A stretch of DNA of 26,909 bases from a virus, in the IMG/VR virus record IMGVR_UViG_3300046757_000275, positions 1 through 26,909 of that record; one strand, written 5' to 3'. Position numbers and translations under genes: made by a program. Of the stretch, positions 12,001 to 17,506 are shown piece by piece. Numbering within the stretch: position 1 is the first letter of the stretch; each line of letters opens with the position of its first letter. The notes under the pieces are model-generated. The model ran no database searches. It saw only the letters and a program-made list of their open reading frames with translations, and had not been told where the DNA came from.

Positions 12001-13456
12001 ATTCAATAATAGGACGTAATGCTCTTTTTGACTCGTCTAAGTTTTCAGATACATTATTATAATCATAACTTGCTAAAATTACATCTTTATGATGCCAACA
12101 ATTATACCTACTCCATGCATTCCTATCTTGACTTGCTCTATTAATAACTATATAATCTTTAGTTGCAGCATAGTTTCCTGCATTTGAATAAGGCAAGGTA
12201 TCAAATTCTTCGCTATCAAAAGGAACAGTTTTATTTTCACTATAGACAGCAGGAATAATTAAATCTTGATCTTTAATTAATTTAATCTTGTCACCAACAC
12301 CTTCAACGTACCAATTGTTTTGATTGTAAACTGCTGGCTCAGTATCGCCTTGGAAACGGATTTGCATTCCGTTAGATAATTCAACGCCGTTTGCACTTTT
12401 ATATGTTTTCTTACCTAAAATTTCATCAGTAACATTTAAAAAACTGTTTTCTTCAATGTCATATATTTTAAATAAACCACTAGTGTCAATTGCATTTTTG
12501 CTGATATAATATAATCTATCAGGTGAGTTTGCAGGAATAGTAAATTCTATTGTTCCTTTTTCAATATAAGCAACTGCTACTTCTTCGCCGTCTTCACCTA
12601 ACTTACGAATACCATCCGGATACAACGTTGAAACATTATCGTCAGCTTCAAATGTTACACTACCACTAGACGGTAATACAATATATTCGCCTTGGTCATA
12701 TTCGTTACCATATAATACTGCATCAAAAAGACCTTCGCCTCTAATCCCTTCATTGCCAGCAGTTAATACTGCACTGCCTGGTGTAAAATTTCTAGTAATT
12801 GCAAATGCAAGAGGGTGTCCAGGTGTATCAATTTCAAAGCGGTATGTTTGACCTCTATATAGTTTCAGTGACGGATTTCTTGTTAATCCATCATTAAACA
12901 CATATGCAATATTGTCGCCTTGATCCTCTGTAGTAACTGTATAAGTACTGACAATCTCTCTACTTTGACCTCGAACAGGAATGCTTAAAGGTCCAGTTGG
13001 CAACCAATAATATTCGCGGAAGTTTACAAATTTATCCCAATCAATATTTGGGTTCCATCCGTATGTTTCTTGTGAGTTTATTCTACTATGATTATCTATA
13101 TTTGCGCCAAAAACACTAAGTTGGCCCATATAGTCATTATAGTCTTTATAAAAAGTTACATTTTCATAATTGTCTTTAATAACAACAGCTGGTTCAAATT
13201 GATAATCTTCTCTATTTTTACTAACATCTGGAACGTAGTTGTCAGTTGATTTATATGCTTTTGCTGTTTTTCTGCCGTAATAGCCATTTAGTTTTTCTGC
13301 TACGCCAGGCTGTATAAGTTGATCAAGTGTTGCTTGTAAAAACTTTTTATTAGCCTTTGTTCTAAAGAATGCAGGTAAAAAATCAGCTGCTGTGATTTTA
13401 TTATCTTTTCCGGGCACCGGAAGTGGAGATACATTTTGATCGTCATTATATGCCAT
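1..13456 (-). CDS. Giant modular virion structural protein, probably baseplate wedge/peripheral (3' end beyond window)
   Basis: The frame starts at ATG 13456-13454 and has no stop to the left edge, so at least 4485 residues are encoded; the C-terminus is missing. The ATG overlaps the gp6 stop (TAATG), and a GGAGG lies 12 bases upstream inside gp6. Visible modules, by approximate residue: YYWLPTGP block (148-155); a cupredoxin-like beta domain (195-330); a HAYDTDRPHSHPWE...YGPAPYTSDNLILW block (1266-1307); CBM5/12-like segments with a GD-V/I-x-Y core (near 1850, 2370, 3000, 3060); FG-GAP-like propeller blades such as SLSPDGTQIAIGAP (2250-3330); a GKVWWNT block (near 3430-3490); and two PGxGY repeat modules (near 3750 and 4110-4160). 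Such proteins occur in marine T4-like phages as virion structural proteins. Its place directly after gp6 is where T4 has gp7 (1032 residues), so a wedge or peripheral baseplate role with possible host-surface binding is inferred, not shown. Confidence 0.85.
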   Translation of the reverse strand, partial: MAYNDDQNVSPLPVPGKDNKITAADFLPAFFRTKANKKFLQATLDQLIQPGVAEKLNGYYGRKTAKAYKSTDNYVPDVSKNREDYQFEPAVVIKDNYENVTFYKDYNDYMGQLSVFGANIDNHSRINSQETYGWNPNIDWDKFVNFREYYWLPTGPLSIPVRGQSREIVSTYTVTTEDQGDNIAYVFNDGLTRNPSLKLYRGQTYRFEIDTPGHPLAFAITRNFTPGSAVLTAGNEGIRGEGLFDAVLYGNEYDQGEYIVLPSSGSVTFEADDNVSTLYPDGIRKLGEDGEEVAVAYIEKGTIEFTIPANSPDRLYYISKNAIDTSGLFKIYDIEENSFLNVTDEILGKKTYKSANGVELSNGMQIRFQGDTEPAVYNQNNWYVEGVGDKIKLIKDQDLIIPAVYSENKTVPFDSEEFDTLPYSNAGNYAATKDYIVINRASQDRNAWSRYNCWHHKDVILASYDYNNVSENLDESKRALRPIIEFEAGLKLNNFGASAKQDVDLIDTYTTDVFSTIEGQIGYNIDGIDLAEGMRILFTADNDIRVSGKIFKVKYVDIGNNRQISLIETADTNPIDLETILVTQGLVNAGKSYHYHGDAWVIAQEKTKTNQPPLFEVCDNSGNSYSDPVYYPQTDFKGTKIFSYAVGEGNADAEIGIPLSYRNIDNSGDILFSFDLLNDTFEYELNNSVINGSINAGYLKKYKTLSTFDYANGFSKTPQKSKQFVVKEYVATDLKLNNFDIDVYDESSSITDLKVAVFVNNKIKLKNTDYIINTDGKLAQIQFITDLVVNDTVKIKTDSKTVKNSNGYYEFPYNLERNPLNEDITQFTLGEVIDHVDSMLEDLPNFTGKFLGPNNLRDLGDLDRYGKRFVKHSGPINLPLYHVTSKDFNIVKAVKYAKTEYAKFKRNFIETATNLGFDGATKTHVDLVLSTINKDKVKTQPFYFSDMMPYGSSNRIEYAVLDSRIQDYPLTDSFTLNSLQPRGLLVYLNQSLLTHGKDYNFNNVGYISITANQKENDIIEIYEYESSDGSFIAPTPSKLGLYPKYHPMIVIDDTVQPAYPLDPNVTGPYKIYGQIEATSKENISTETIGWTYPIYTSKAIAKSMSTDGKAHTITFKGLNTLLFIPNIDSTQVITGNDDIEINEYPIGVAFVKGHDGSYIKAYKDYRDGLLLEFEKRIYNNIKVEYSSDRLDVNHFTGGEYKTNDFSRQDINNALLTDFQQWLQTNLNNQNFSNNTFYDRNNDWTFNYSDTNSPNGNENPGFWRGIYQHAYDTDRPHSHPWEIQGFSSKPSWWNTVYGPAPYTSDNLILWKNIEEGRIANPENITVDEKIARPGITGHLPVGQNGSLMSPLRSGYVQDFVLNRTVRNFKFGDQNPVENAWRKSSEYPFAVMKAMLVNNPAKTMGLGFDVSRTTRNLVGQWAYTETNKQIVMKDFLVPNTNESASRTMTSGFVNYIYNLVASDILTVYNSYQNDLKNLDNQIGVKIAGFTSKENFNLILDSRSPTQSLTRDGIFIPQENYQVFLNTSSATELATYSGVIIEKADVGYVLRGYSIEKPYFEYYETVPGASFYEVTVGGRNVRASEFASNTQYRSGEVIFAGNNYFRAVSNFITGGSIDETFDTNTVKLPALPVEGGRTAKFKKDFKRTTVKKLSYGSKFNTVQDTVDFLLGYAARLEDIGFAFDKFDSEANVVENWNTSTKEFMYWTTQGWAATALIALSPGANFLRFKKDYHVVDDIKDEFYGYSILKASGEFLDSNFSSLLRDKNSFGIEITNTDDGLYHASLPLVQKEHVVLLDNKTVFNDTIYNPSTGYRQERIRVNGYRSDNWNGGLNIPGFIFDDAKYGDWEKWKDYTIGDLVKYKQFYYVALRNVIGEEKFNPNFWYRLNEKPVPELITNFDYRINQFADFYDLDSDNFDSEQQKMAQHLFGYQKRQYLANIINDDVSQYKFYRGAISDKGTMRVFTNLFDALGNTQDTLEFYEEWAIQTGRFGSTEDVQQVEFQLNDKKFVENSQAFELVKKLPPTNVDNHYRILPNEVYSKPEGYEHTPFPTKVLDREFVKTGGYVRNEDVNFLAGDISTLTRVNINQIGLGQTVWITNTANDDWDVAQLTTPNVNCIELTKVVNIPVDGNLTPGYIRVEITTDAWVDNAIDVDDYIGFKAANKYDLNGLYKVAAVLLDKVVIEVPLDNDINVFDSEAFLIVRLISVRIPTVSEINSVVGQNLYEGQKLWIDKYDDDWAVLENSPAYTNQQTLENPADYDSTDQGFSDSIAVTSNNNNVFVSAPNAGNGQISYYRRSRDVANLNLAQEITIDETNLFNPASCDFGKSIDVSPDGEYLVVGIPKASNIKTKLAYKDDGNGQQTFDFQPDASYVKGDIIRYRESLWKANREILPEIASQPFSTFDSYTNIASSADADSTTLNLLVAGNPGLTNYANTDHMLVRAPKDQYLGTSVGDRVNLFWNQRSFTYPTLDNYIPFDGEIPELNTAFITAEHTILEKIDHIMFVDTFVTLPVVGQRITTDTGSADVSYVAFKGDSAVIYLKNSNGIFDISGELYIDDTDFVGFYTEEDTYSTSEAVGGYWQIATPTYNNNSRYYDVGRGLVYADVLLQSSVRDTNLYYNVQATVGDIGVYVTNKNRVSFLSHLSYRGDPTPADGQDGVEADQPSNKWVVRVGKQYSDQLDIGATPNFDFYNLDNRDIDLDAAGLSYDVLNQQHTVIDLWDGYIDMTLSEFDFNGFAFQPQVNDIIEDVQSPKDGQGGLALTTITTSTASVVYVQRNFNSVRLYLKVLTGDFVEQSNIGKYEIRRKANTVLRGATDTDRVCGTVQDVNNDIALQTNLVGKLVVFEHTSNFDIVSNPEIVDEEYAFFTEVTESGISRSSNPPFSLNKDYTQVFNIPAMELGISNDLTNEGAVAIYRRLNNGTYRIKDIFVSEYRANNRQFGSKVKIVQSGNYYTLLVGSKSDSGIAENDSAGRRTQPGSIEIFRHGVSPQQEFLGVYRLNAYSKGDVVLYKDDYYEALKDVPETMNEILNTVYWNKISWRYGKDPEFMGEFNNAYAYRQNNIVSYNNDLWKATTNIDAASAVPSNTNNSWTALTTRIDYVGYLPNLTANAFYDETVFDPLENILEFSESFDVSDDSNVLIVTTKLAQADSTTDYNIVVYREIDNKYSVSQVIPAPVDGDDWAKSVSLSPDGTQIAIGAPLNDDVKVNQGVVYIWTQNSDGIFRPSQTIKSPSNEESEKFGFSVDFGKDDLLISSLNGDQKIPTTFDKDNEIQTTFDKEFTTFKNTKLDRGLVYVYEKIGTTLVYGEQFVYPMTQTTFGENVYSINNHAYVGVPTQYVDGRDHKGILLNYRKKPNTRSWSVISQGITPVDINQLDGVLVYNKRTNSVVSYIDYVDVIQGKIPGPAEQEISYKLPADPAFYNTGTIADPLVEPDLGWTDKYVGKVWWNTQTAKFVNPYQGSTTFQRDNWNKLTPSSAIIVCEWVESVFLPSRWDELSGSVEGTSNGVSGVSIYGDARYSTKITYDNISKTFSRKYYYWVINKRTIPVGRKLNTITIASLITDPRTAGYKFLSFLGKDKFVLNNCNDLVQGDDIVLQIKYHTLEKVAQNYHNQYKLFADGSSDSVPDPDLERKWFDSLIGFDSNGKAVPDPNIPVSMRYGVQSRPRQSLFVNRTEALKQAVERINIVLEENLITDEYDLTSLSYKDEIPTISSQVWDLSVDSIDELQYISTNKLETAALTPVIVNGNLVRVNIDNPGRGYKVAPKIKVIGAGKDADIKVEINNLGQITSATVVDDGIGYNDQTSISVRPFTVLVTADANINGKWSLYSYNNGTKEWYRRALQSFDTSLYWDYVDWYAEGYNQFTPIATSIEGSYQLFPLNLTINDVVKINNVGSGGWLLLRKVADERTEDYTVNFETIGRQNGTIKLKESLYNFLENTVGFDNRRFDNTFYDNNPAKEIRTILETLRDNIFIGNLKVEYNKLFMSSLRYLMAEQPTVDWLFKTSFVKAKHIRGTLNQDDITFNNDNLSSYQDFVEEFKPYKTKLREFVSNYDVLDNTSSRTTDFDLSPAYNEDTGRIESSTARILDNVIVNENLDSTVNPRQNWKNNLGQQITEIKIGDSGSGWTFEPIVKIQGGGGSGATAKAYLGYGKITKIEIVTPGSGYTSAPTVVIEGSQTDDGTPAKATAVLGGGLVRSTKVAMKFDRNAGSYTFNTLEETETLTGTGAKSIYDLIWPMDLNLKKVSVLVDGVLQLRSKYTYENFEDTTKTYNRERGRIKFNVPPKLNSVITVNYTKPISLLSAEDRIKFAYQPGANMFGKELSQLLDGIDYGGVEVRSFDFSGPAGWDTSGWYTDNWDIFENTFEDEIFVLDGSTVAIELSKPLEDTIEYNVYRNGIRIDASDFVEGTDEIPGTDEIPGSPADPEYNNGAIIDVTGDGSDFFKREVTTNGVRIMGAGTVGGQTAVPDAWLEKVARMFELFLDPNGAGINEAFQRNLI
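240..275 (-). repeat. Two-copy 18-bp tandem repeat inside the giant gene
   Basis: The plus-strand unit ggaatttcatctgtgcca occurs at 240-257 and again at 258-274, with the last base of the second copy changed. It is in frame and encodes a duplicated Gly-Thr-Asp-Glu-Ile-Pro type hexapeptide near residue 4400 of the giant protein. It looks like a recent slippage duplication in a surface loop. Confidence 0.85.
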
Positions 13457-16400
13457 TAGTAACTATATCCTCCGCTGTTACCGCTATTACTGCTACTGTT
13501 GCTGCTATTGCTGCTACTGATGCTGTTGCTTCCACTATTACTACTTCCGCTAGTTGTATTAGACACCCTTGACACTATGCCAGATGCTGTAGTTGCTACT
13601 GAACTAATTACGTTGCCTGATGCTTGTATCTGTGTTGCCGTAATCTCGTCTATAGTTTCAACATCGCCAACTGTTGCTGCACTTACAAAAATTTCATCTG
13701 GTTCGCTTTTTATTTCAAACAAACTACCAAACGACTGTGTTGTTTGTCTTGGAACTATTAAAAAGCTAACAAGTTTTGGTGATAATTGATTCATAATATA
13801 TGCACTAAGTTCTTGGAAGTAAAATGTTTCTCCAAAATCCCAATTTTCAATATCAAAAAACTTGTTTACTGCATCAATAATATCTGCTTTTAATTCATTA
13901 TCGTTAATAACTAAGTTTTTGTTTCTAACTATTTTAAATTTAACTTGTAAGCTCGGCTTTGCTTTGCTTCCAAAAAGTATCTTATATTTTACTGGATGAT
14001 AAATGATATCATCACTAATACTTTTAATTCTGTTAATATCATTACCATAATTTCTTAGCAATTCATCATTGCTTGGCGGCAACGGCTGAGTTACAAGGTT
14101 ACCTGTAATATATTGGTTAATTTGTTCGTTATAAGTTTTTGTTAATATGTAAGTATCTATAATATTACTTGAACTTGGATCAATTCTAAAATTACCATCA
14201 GCAACATGAACATAGTGAAACTTTAAATTAGAACGTCCAAAATATGCTTTATAGTCTGTATTAATTTGTGTATTATTCAATTGCTTGTTTAATTTTCTAA
14301 ATATTTGTTCGTCTTGAAGGTAAAATACTTGTCCTTCAAGACGAGAACTATAAGGTGCTATTGCAGCTTCATTCTGTACAATAATAATTTCATTGTTTAA
14401 GTTATTAAAAAACTTATAATCTTCTACTCCATCAGATGTAGTATATTTCTTTTGAAATATTACTTTCTCACCAATAGAAACAGAATCATCAAGTTCGCCG
14501 ACAATTTGTTCAAATATATCCGGATCATCAAATACTCCGTCGTCATCTAGATCAATAAATTGGATTTGTATTTTTCTGCTATCTAGATATCCTTCACTAT
14601 CTTTATACTGGTCTGTAATTGTCCAAGAATAATCTCTTGTAAACGGTGTTAATTCTCCAGGCTTACGATTAATATTTAGAATATCAATTTTATCACGTAC
14701 AGTTTTTCCTGTAGTAGGATCGTAAATTTTATCTGCATTATCAAAGAAGAAACGTATTTCATCTTCACTTTCCATTACATACCTTGTCTGACGGTATGTA
14801 ACAGTATATTTTTGACCGTCAGTCTTAAAGTACAACATCCAACTAGCATCTAGATTATCACCTGATGTGTCACCTGCTTTACCTGTTGCAAAATTACTAA
14901 TAGTGTTAACATCTTCGCCTACTACTATTTTCCATTGTCTATCGTATATGTCGTATCTTAATGCAAAGTTTCTTAGTTCAAATGCTTGGTCAATAAGTTG
15001 AGTTTTTACATCGTTAATTAATGCTAAGGCATACCTTGGTATTACTTGCTCAATTAAGGCGCCGGTGTCAATGTAGTCATTAATAACAATGCCTGCTGCA
15101 CTATCAGGATTCATTGATGTGCCGTCGTCGGTAACTGCCATTACTTTGACCCACTTATACATTGTTTTGCCTAAATGATCATTGCCATCGTCGTCCATTA
15201 ATGTGCCATTTGGCATAAAATGTTTTCCTGCTGGTGGAACAAACTTTATCATTGTACCTGTTTCTAATAATCTTAAACTATTAGCAGTAAAACTTCCAAC
15301 AGCATATGCGTTTTCACTTACATCTTGAAGAACTCCAGAATAAGAATTTGTTTCTGTTGTTACAGCTTTCCAAGAAGCATTTAGATCACTAACAATAATT
15401 TTTGGATATTGTGATAGATAAAAGTTTTTACTATTTGGATACTGAATAATCTTTTCAATTATATTATAAATTGCGCCTTCAATATCTGTTTGTGTTGAAA
15501 AAGTAAAAGTTTGCTTTTCTTGGTAGTTTTCTTTGTAAATAACTCCGTCATCTACAAATAAACTAGTGTTCGAATATTTTCCACTAGCATCCTTTAAATC
15601 AAAATACCTACTTATACCGCTAGAAATTCTATTTGTACTTTTAGTTTTAATAATTTCTTGACTTACTGCAAGAGGACCAATATTATAATCTTCTCCTGTA
15701 ACTAATCTATCTTGTGTATAATAAGTTGCAGGAGCATTTGCTTTTATTTCTTCGTTAGATTCTGATGCTGTGCCATTACTAACAGTAGATGTTAGTTTTA
15801 AGCCAAGTGTTAATGTTTCTTTGCTACCTGTTCTTGTTTGATAAGGTATTTCTATTTGTACAAGTCCTATTGCACTAGGTGTAATAATTGCTCTTGTTCC
15901 AGAACTTGTTCTATAATAAACTTTAAAATCTCCTGCTGGCAAATTACCAAAGACACCGTCACTAAAGACTAAATTAATCCTGTCCCCAATTCTCGTTGTT
16001 GCTGCAAATACATCTCTAGTACTGTTAAACAAACTGTTATATACAACATTGTTTCCTTCTACCGAGTCAATTTTAGTCCAAGATGAATTTTCAAATCCTC
16101 CAGAATTTAAACCGTATAACCAAATATCGGTATTATTGATATTTTCTGCATCAATAGCAATTGATTGATTTGGAGTAGGATTTGTAATTGTAAATTTTCC
16201 GCTATCTAACTTCCCTTGTCGGAAAGCCATAAAAAATCCTGTGTTAGCACTGCCAGCGCCTTGTCCGTCATCTCTAAATAACATAGAAGGATTATTGCCC
16301 GGGAGCGGAGGCTCTTCAACCAGCGCATCTCCTACAATATCTGTGCTTACAATTTCAAATCTTGTGTTAACACCTTCAATTCTTTTTGTAAATGGGTAAA

Positions 16401-16992
16401 TCGCCGAAGCTGTATTAGTAGAATTAAATTTATATTTTTGTGTTGAGACACCTGCAATAGATGACGACTTTAAAGGATTACCAACAGAGTTCTGTACAGG
16501 TAATGCTGAGTTCATTATTTTTAAAAACTGTTCAAAATAATTTGAATTAGTCTGGTCATTCCATTTTACTGTAATTCCTGCTAAATTTAATCCAGTACTA
16601 TCTAAAACATTTTCTGTAGTCTTAATTGTATCGATTTTCATCAAACCATTAGCTGATTGATTACGTCTCGGATTATATGCAAGCATACGAGCTAGACGTA
16701 AGACGCTTTCTCTACGTTCTGCTGTTTCAAGGAAATTTTCTCTTGCATTTAGATCAATGCGGAATGACAGGTTTTGCCCAAGGAAAGCAATCATATCAAT
16801 CAGTGCAAGATATTCACTAGATTCAATATAGTCGTTAAAATCTTCTGGATAATTTTGACGCAGATAATTAATCATTGTGCGTCTTAAATTGTCAAAATCG
16901 TATGACTGAAAATCAGCGTTACGATATGATTGATAAATTCTTTTCCAGTCCTCAGCTACTAATAACCGTGACTGCCTATCAGTTGCAGACAT
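13456..16992 (-). CDS. 6: Baseplate wedge protein gp6
   Basis: Encodes 1178 residues. In T4, gp6 forms the inner ring of the baseplate that joins the wedges around the hub and controls sheath contraction. Residues about 28-115 carry the recognisable N-terminal signature of marine T4-like gp6: DFDNLRRTMINYLRQNYPED, then a SSEYLALIDMIAFLGQNLSF helix and a RRESVLRLARMLAYNPRR segment. A second conserved part near 1010-1104 (NWDFGETFYFQELSAYIMNQ) resembles the gpJ-like C-terminal core. The protein is much longer than T4 gp6 (660 residues). The last 45 or so residues are a Ser/Asn/Gly-rich tail, probably disordered. The start is supported by AAGGA 7 bases upstream. It follows gp25 after 58 bases, and its stop overlaps the giant gene's start by one base. 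A late-type promoter motif precedes it. Confidence 0.9.
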   Translation of the reverse strand: MSATDRQSRLLVAEDWKRIYQSYRNADFQSYDFDNLRRTMINYLRQNYPEDFNDYIESSEYLALIDMIAFLGQNLSFRIDLNARENFLETAERRESVLRLARMLAYNPRRNQSANGLMKIDTIKTTENVLDSTGLNLAGITVKWNDQTNSNYFEQFLKIMNSALPVQNSVGNPLKSSSIAGVSTQKYKFNSTNTASAIYPFTKRIEGVNTRFEIVSTDIVGDALVEEPPLPGNNPSMLFRDDGQGAGSANTGFFMAFRQGKLDSGKFTITNPTPNQSIAIDAENINNTDIWLYGLNSGGFENSSWTKIDSVEGNNVVYNSLFNSTRDVFAATTRIGDRINLVFSDGVFGNLPAGDFKVYYRTSSGTRAIITPSAIGLVQIEIPYQTRTGSKETLTLGLKLTSTVSNGTASESNEEIKANAPATYYTQDRLVTGEDYNIGPLAVSQEIIKTKSTNRISSGISRYFDLKDASGKYSNTSLFVDDGVIYKENYQEKQTFTFSTQTDIEGAIYNIIEKIIQYPNSKNFYLSQYPKIIVSDLNASWKAVTTETNSYSGVLQDVSENAYAVGSFTANSLRLLETGTMIKFVPPAGKHFMPNGTLMDDDGNDHLGKTMYKWVKVMAVTDDGTSMNPDSAAGIVINDYIDTGALIEQVIPRYALALINDVKTQLIDQAFELRNFALRYDIYDRQWKIVVGEDVNTISNFATGKAGDTSGDNLDASWMLYFKTDGQKYTVTYRQTRYVMESEDEIRFFFDNADKIYDPTTGKTVRDKIDILNINRKPGELTPFTRDYSWTITDQYKDSEGYLDSRKIQIQFIDLDDDGVFDDPDIFEQIVGELDDSVSIGEKVIFQKKYTTSDGVEDYKFFNNLNNEIIIVQNEAAIAPYSSRLEGQVFYLQDEQIFRKLNKQLNNTQINTDYKAYFGRSNLKFHYVHVADGNFRIDPSSSNIIDTYILTKTYNEQINQYITGNLVTQPLPPSNDELLRNYGNDINRIKSISDDIIYHPVKYKILFGSKAKPSLQVKFKIVRNKNLVINDNELKADIIDAVNKFFDIENWDFGETFYFQELSAYIMNQLSPKLVSFLIVPRQTTQSFGSLFEIKSEPDEIFVSAATVGDVETIDEITATQIQASGNVISSVATTASGIVSRVSNTTSGSSNSGSNSISSSNSSNSSSNSGNSGGYSY

Positions 16993-17016
16993 ATGCTTTT
17001 CCTTGTTTACTAATGA

Positions 17017-17024
17017 TATTTATC
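17017..17024 (-). promoter_or_regulatory. Candidate late promoter for gp6 and the giant gene
   Basis: The minus strand reads GATAAATA, one mismatch from the T4 late consensus TATAAATA. It lies 24 bases upstream of the gp6 ATG, in the longest gap of the operon (58 bases). A second, weaker candidate, TTAAATA, sits at 17042-17048 just after the gp25 stop. In AT-rich DNA such octamers arise by chance, so the call rests on position, and on the similar spacing seen upstream of gp48. Confidence 0.4.
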
Positions 17025-17050
17025 TGAATAGAAAAAGTGCGTATTTAATT

Positions 17051-17491
17051 TTAACTTAATAAACCGTTTTCTTTGTCAAATTTAAAACGTAACTGATCTT
17101 GGATTTTATAAGGTAAAAATATAAGAGATATATCAACTTGTATGCCTTGCTCGTATGTGTCAACTATAATTTGATCTATTTTTGTTCTAGGATCATAGTT
17201 AACAATACGAGTAACATCATTAACTACTGCTTCTTGTACTTCTTTTGTAAACGGTTCAAATAAAATATCCCATATAATTGTTCCAAATGTAAGATCGCTT
17301 AATTTTTCACTCTGTCTAATATGGAAATGATTTATTAAATCTTGCTTAATTAAGTCGTAGTCGTACAACCCGAAGTTTCTTGCATCAGGTGAAACTGTAG
17401 AAAATCCTCTATAGGTTCTACCGTCAAGTGATTTTTTAGAATTTGGTTGTACTGTTACACGTTTATATAGATTTTTTTCTAATTGACTCAT
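17051..17491 (-). CDS. 25: Baseplate wedge protein gp25
   Basis: Encodes 146 residues, close to T4 gp25 (132). The family (GPW/gp25) forms part of the inner baseplate next to the sheath and is related to TssE of type VI secretion systems. The family core is visible as DLTFGTIIWDILFEPFT at residues 66-82, matching the usual pattern of a Gly-containing strand followed by an FEP segment. After it come the helix EAVVNDVTRIVNYDPRTKI and a beta strand pair (QVDISLIFLPY). It has the usual length for the family, and its gp5-gp25-gp6 order is typical of marine T4-like phages. AGGG lies 10 bases before the ATG. Only 15 bases separate it from gp5. Confidence 0.9.
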   Translation of the reverse strand: MSQLEKNLYKRVTVQPNSKKSLDGRTYRGFSTVSPDARNFGLYDYDLIKQDLINHFHIRQSEKLSDLTFGTIIWDILFEPFTKEVQEAVVNDVTRIVNYDPRTKIDQIIVDTYEQGIQVDISLIFLPYKIQDQLRFKFDKENGLLS

Positions 17492-17506
17492 ACTGTATTT
17501 ACCCTA

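Noticed and set aside
13499-13600. Triplet-like ctg/ttg low-complexity stretch that looked like a DNA repeat
   Set aside because: It is the complement of the Ser/Asn/Gly codons in the gp6 tail, with varied codons rather than an exact repeat unit.
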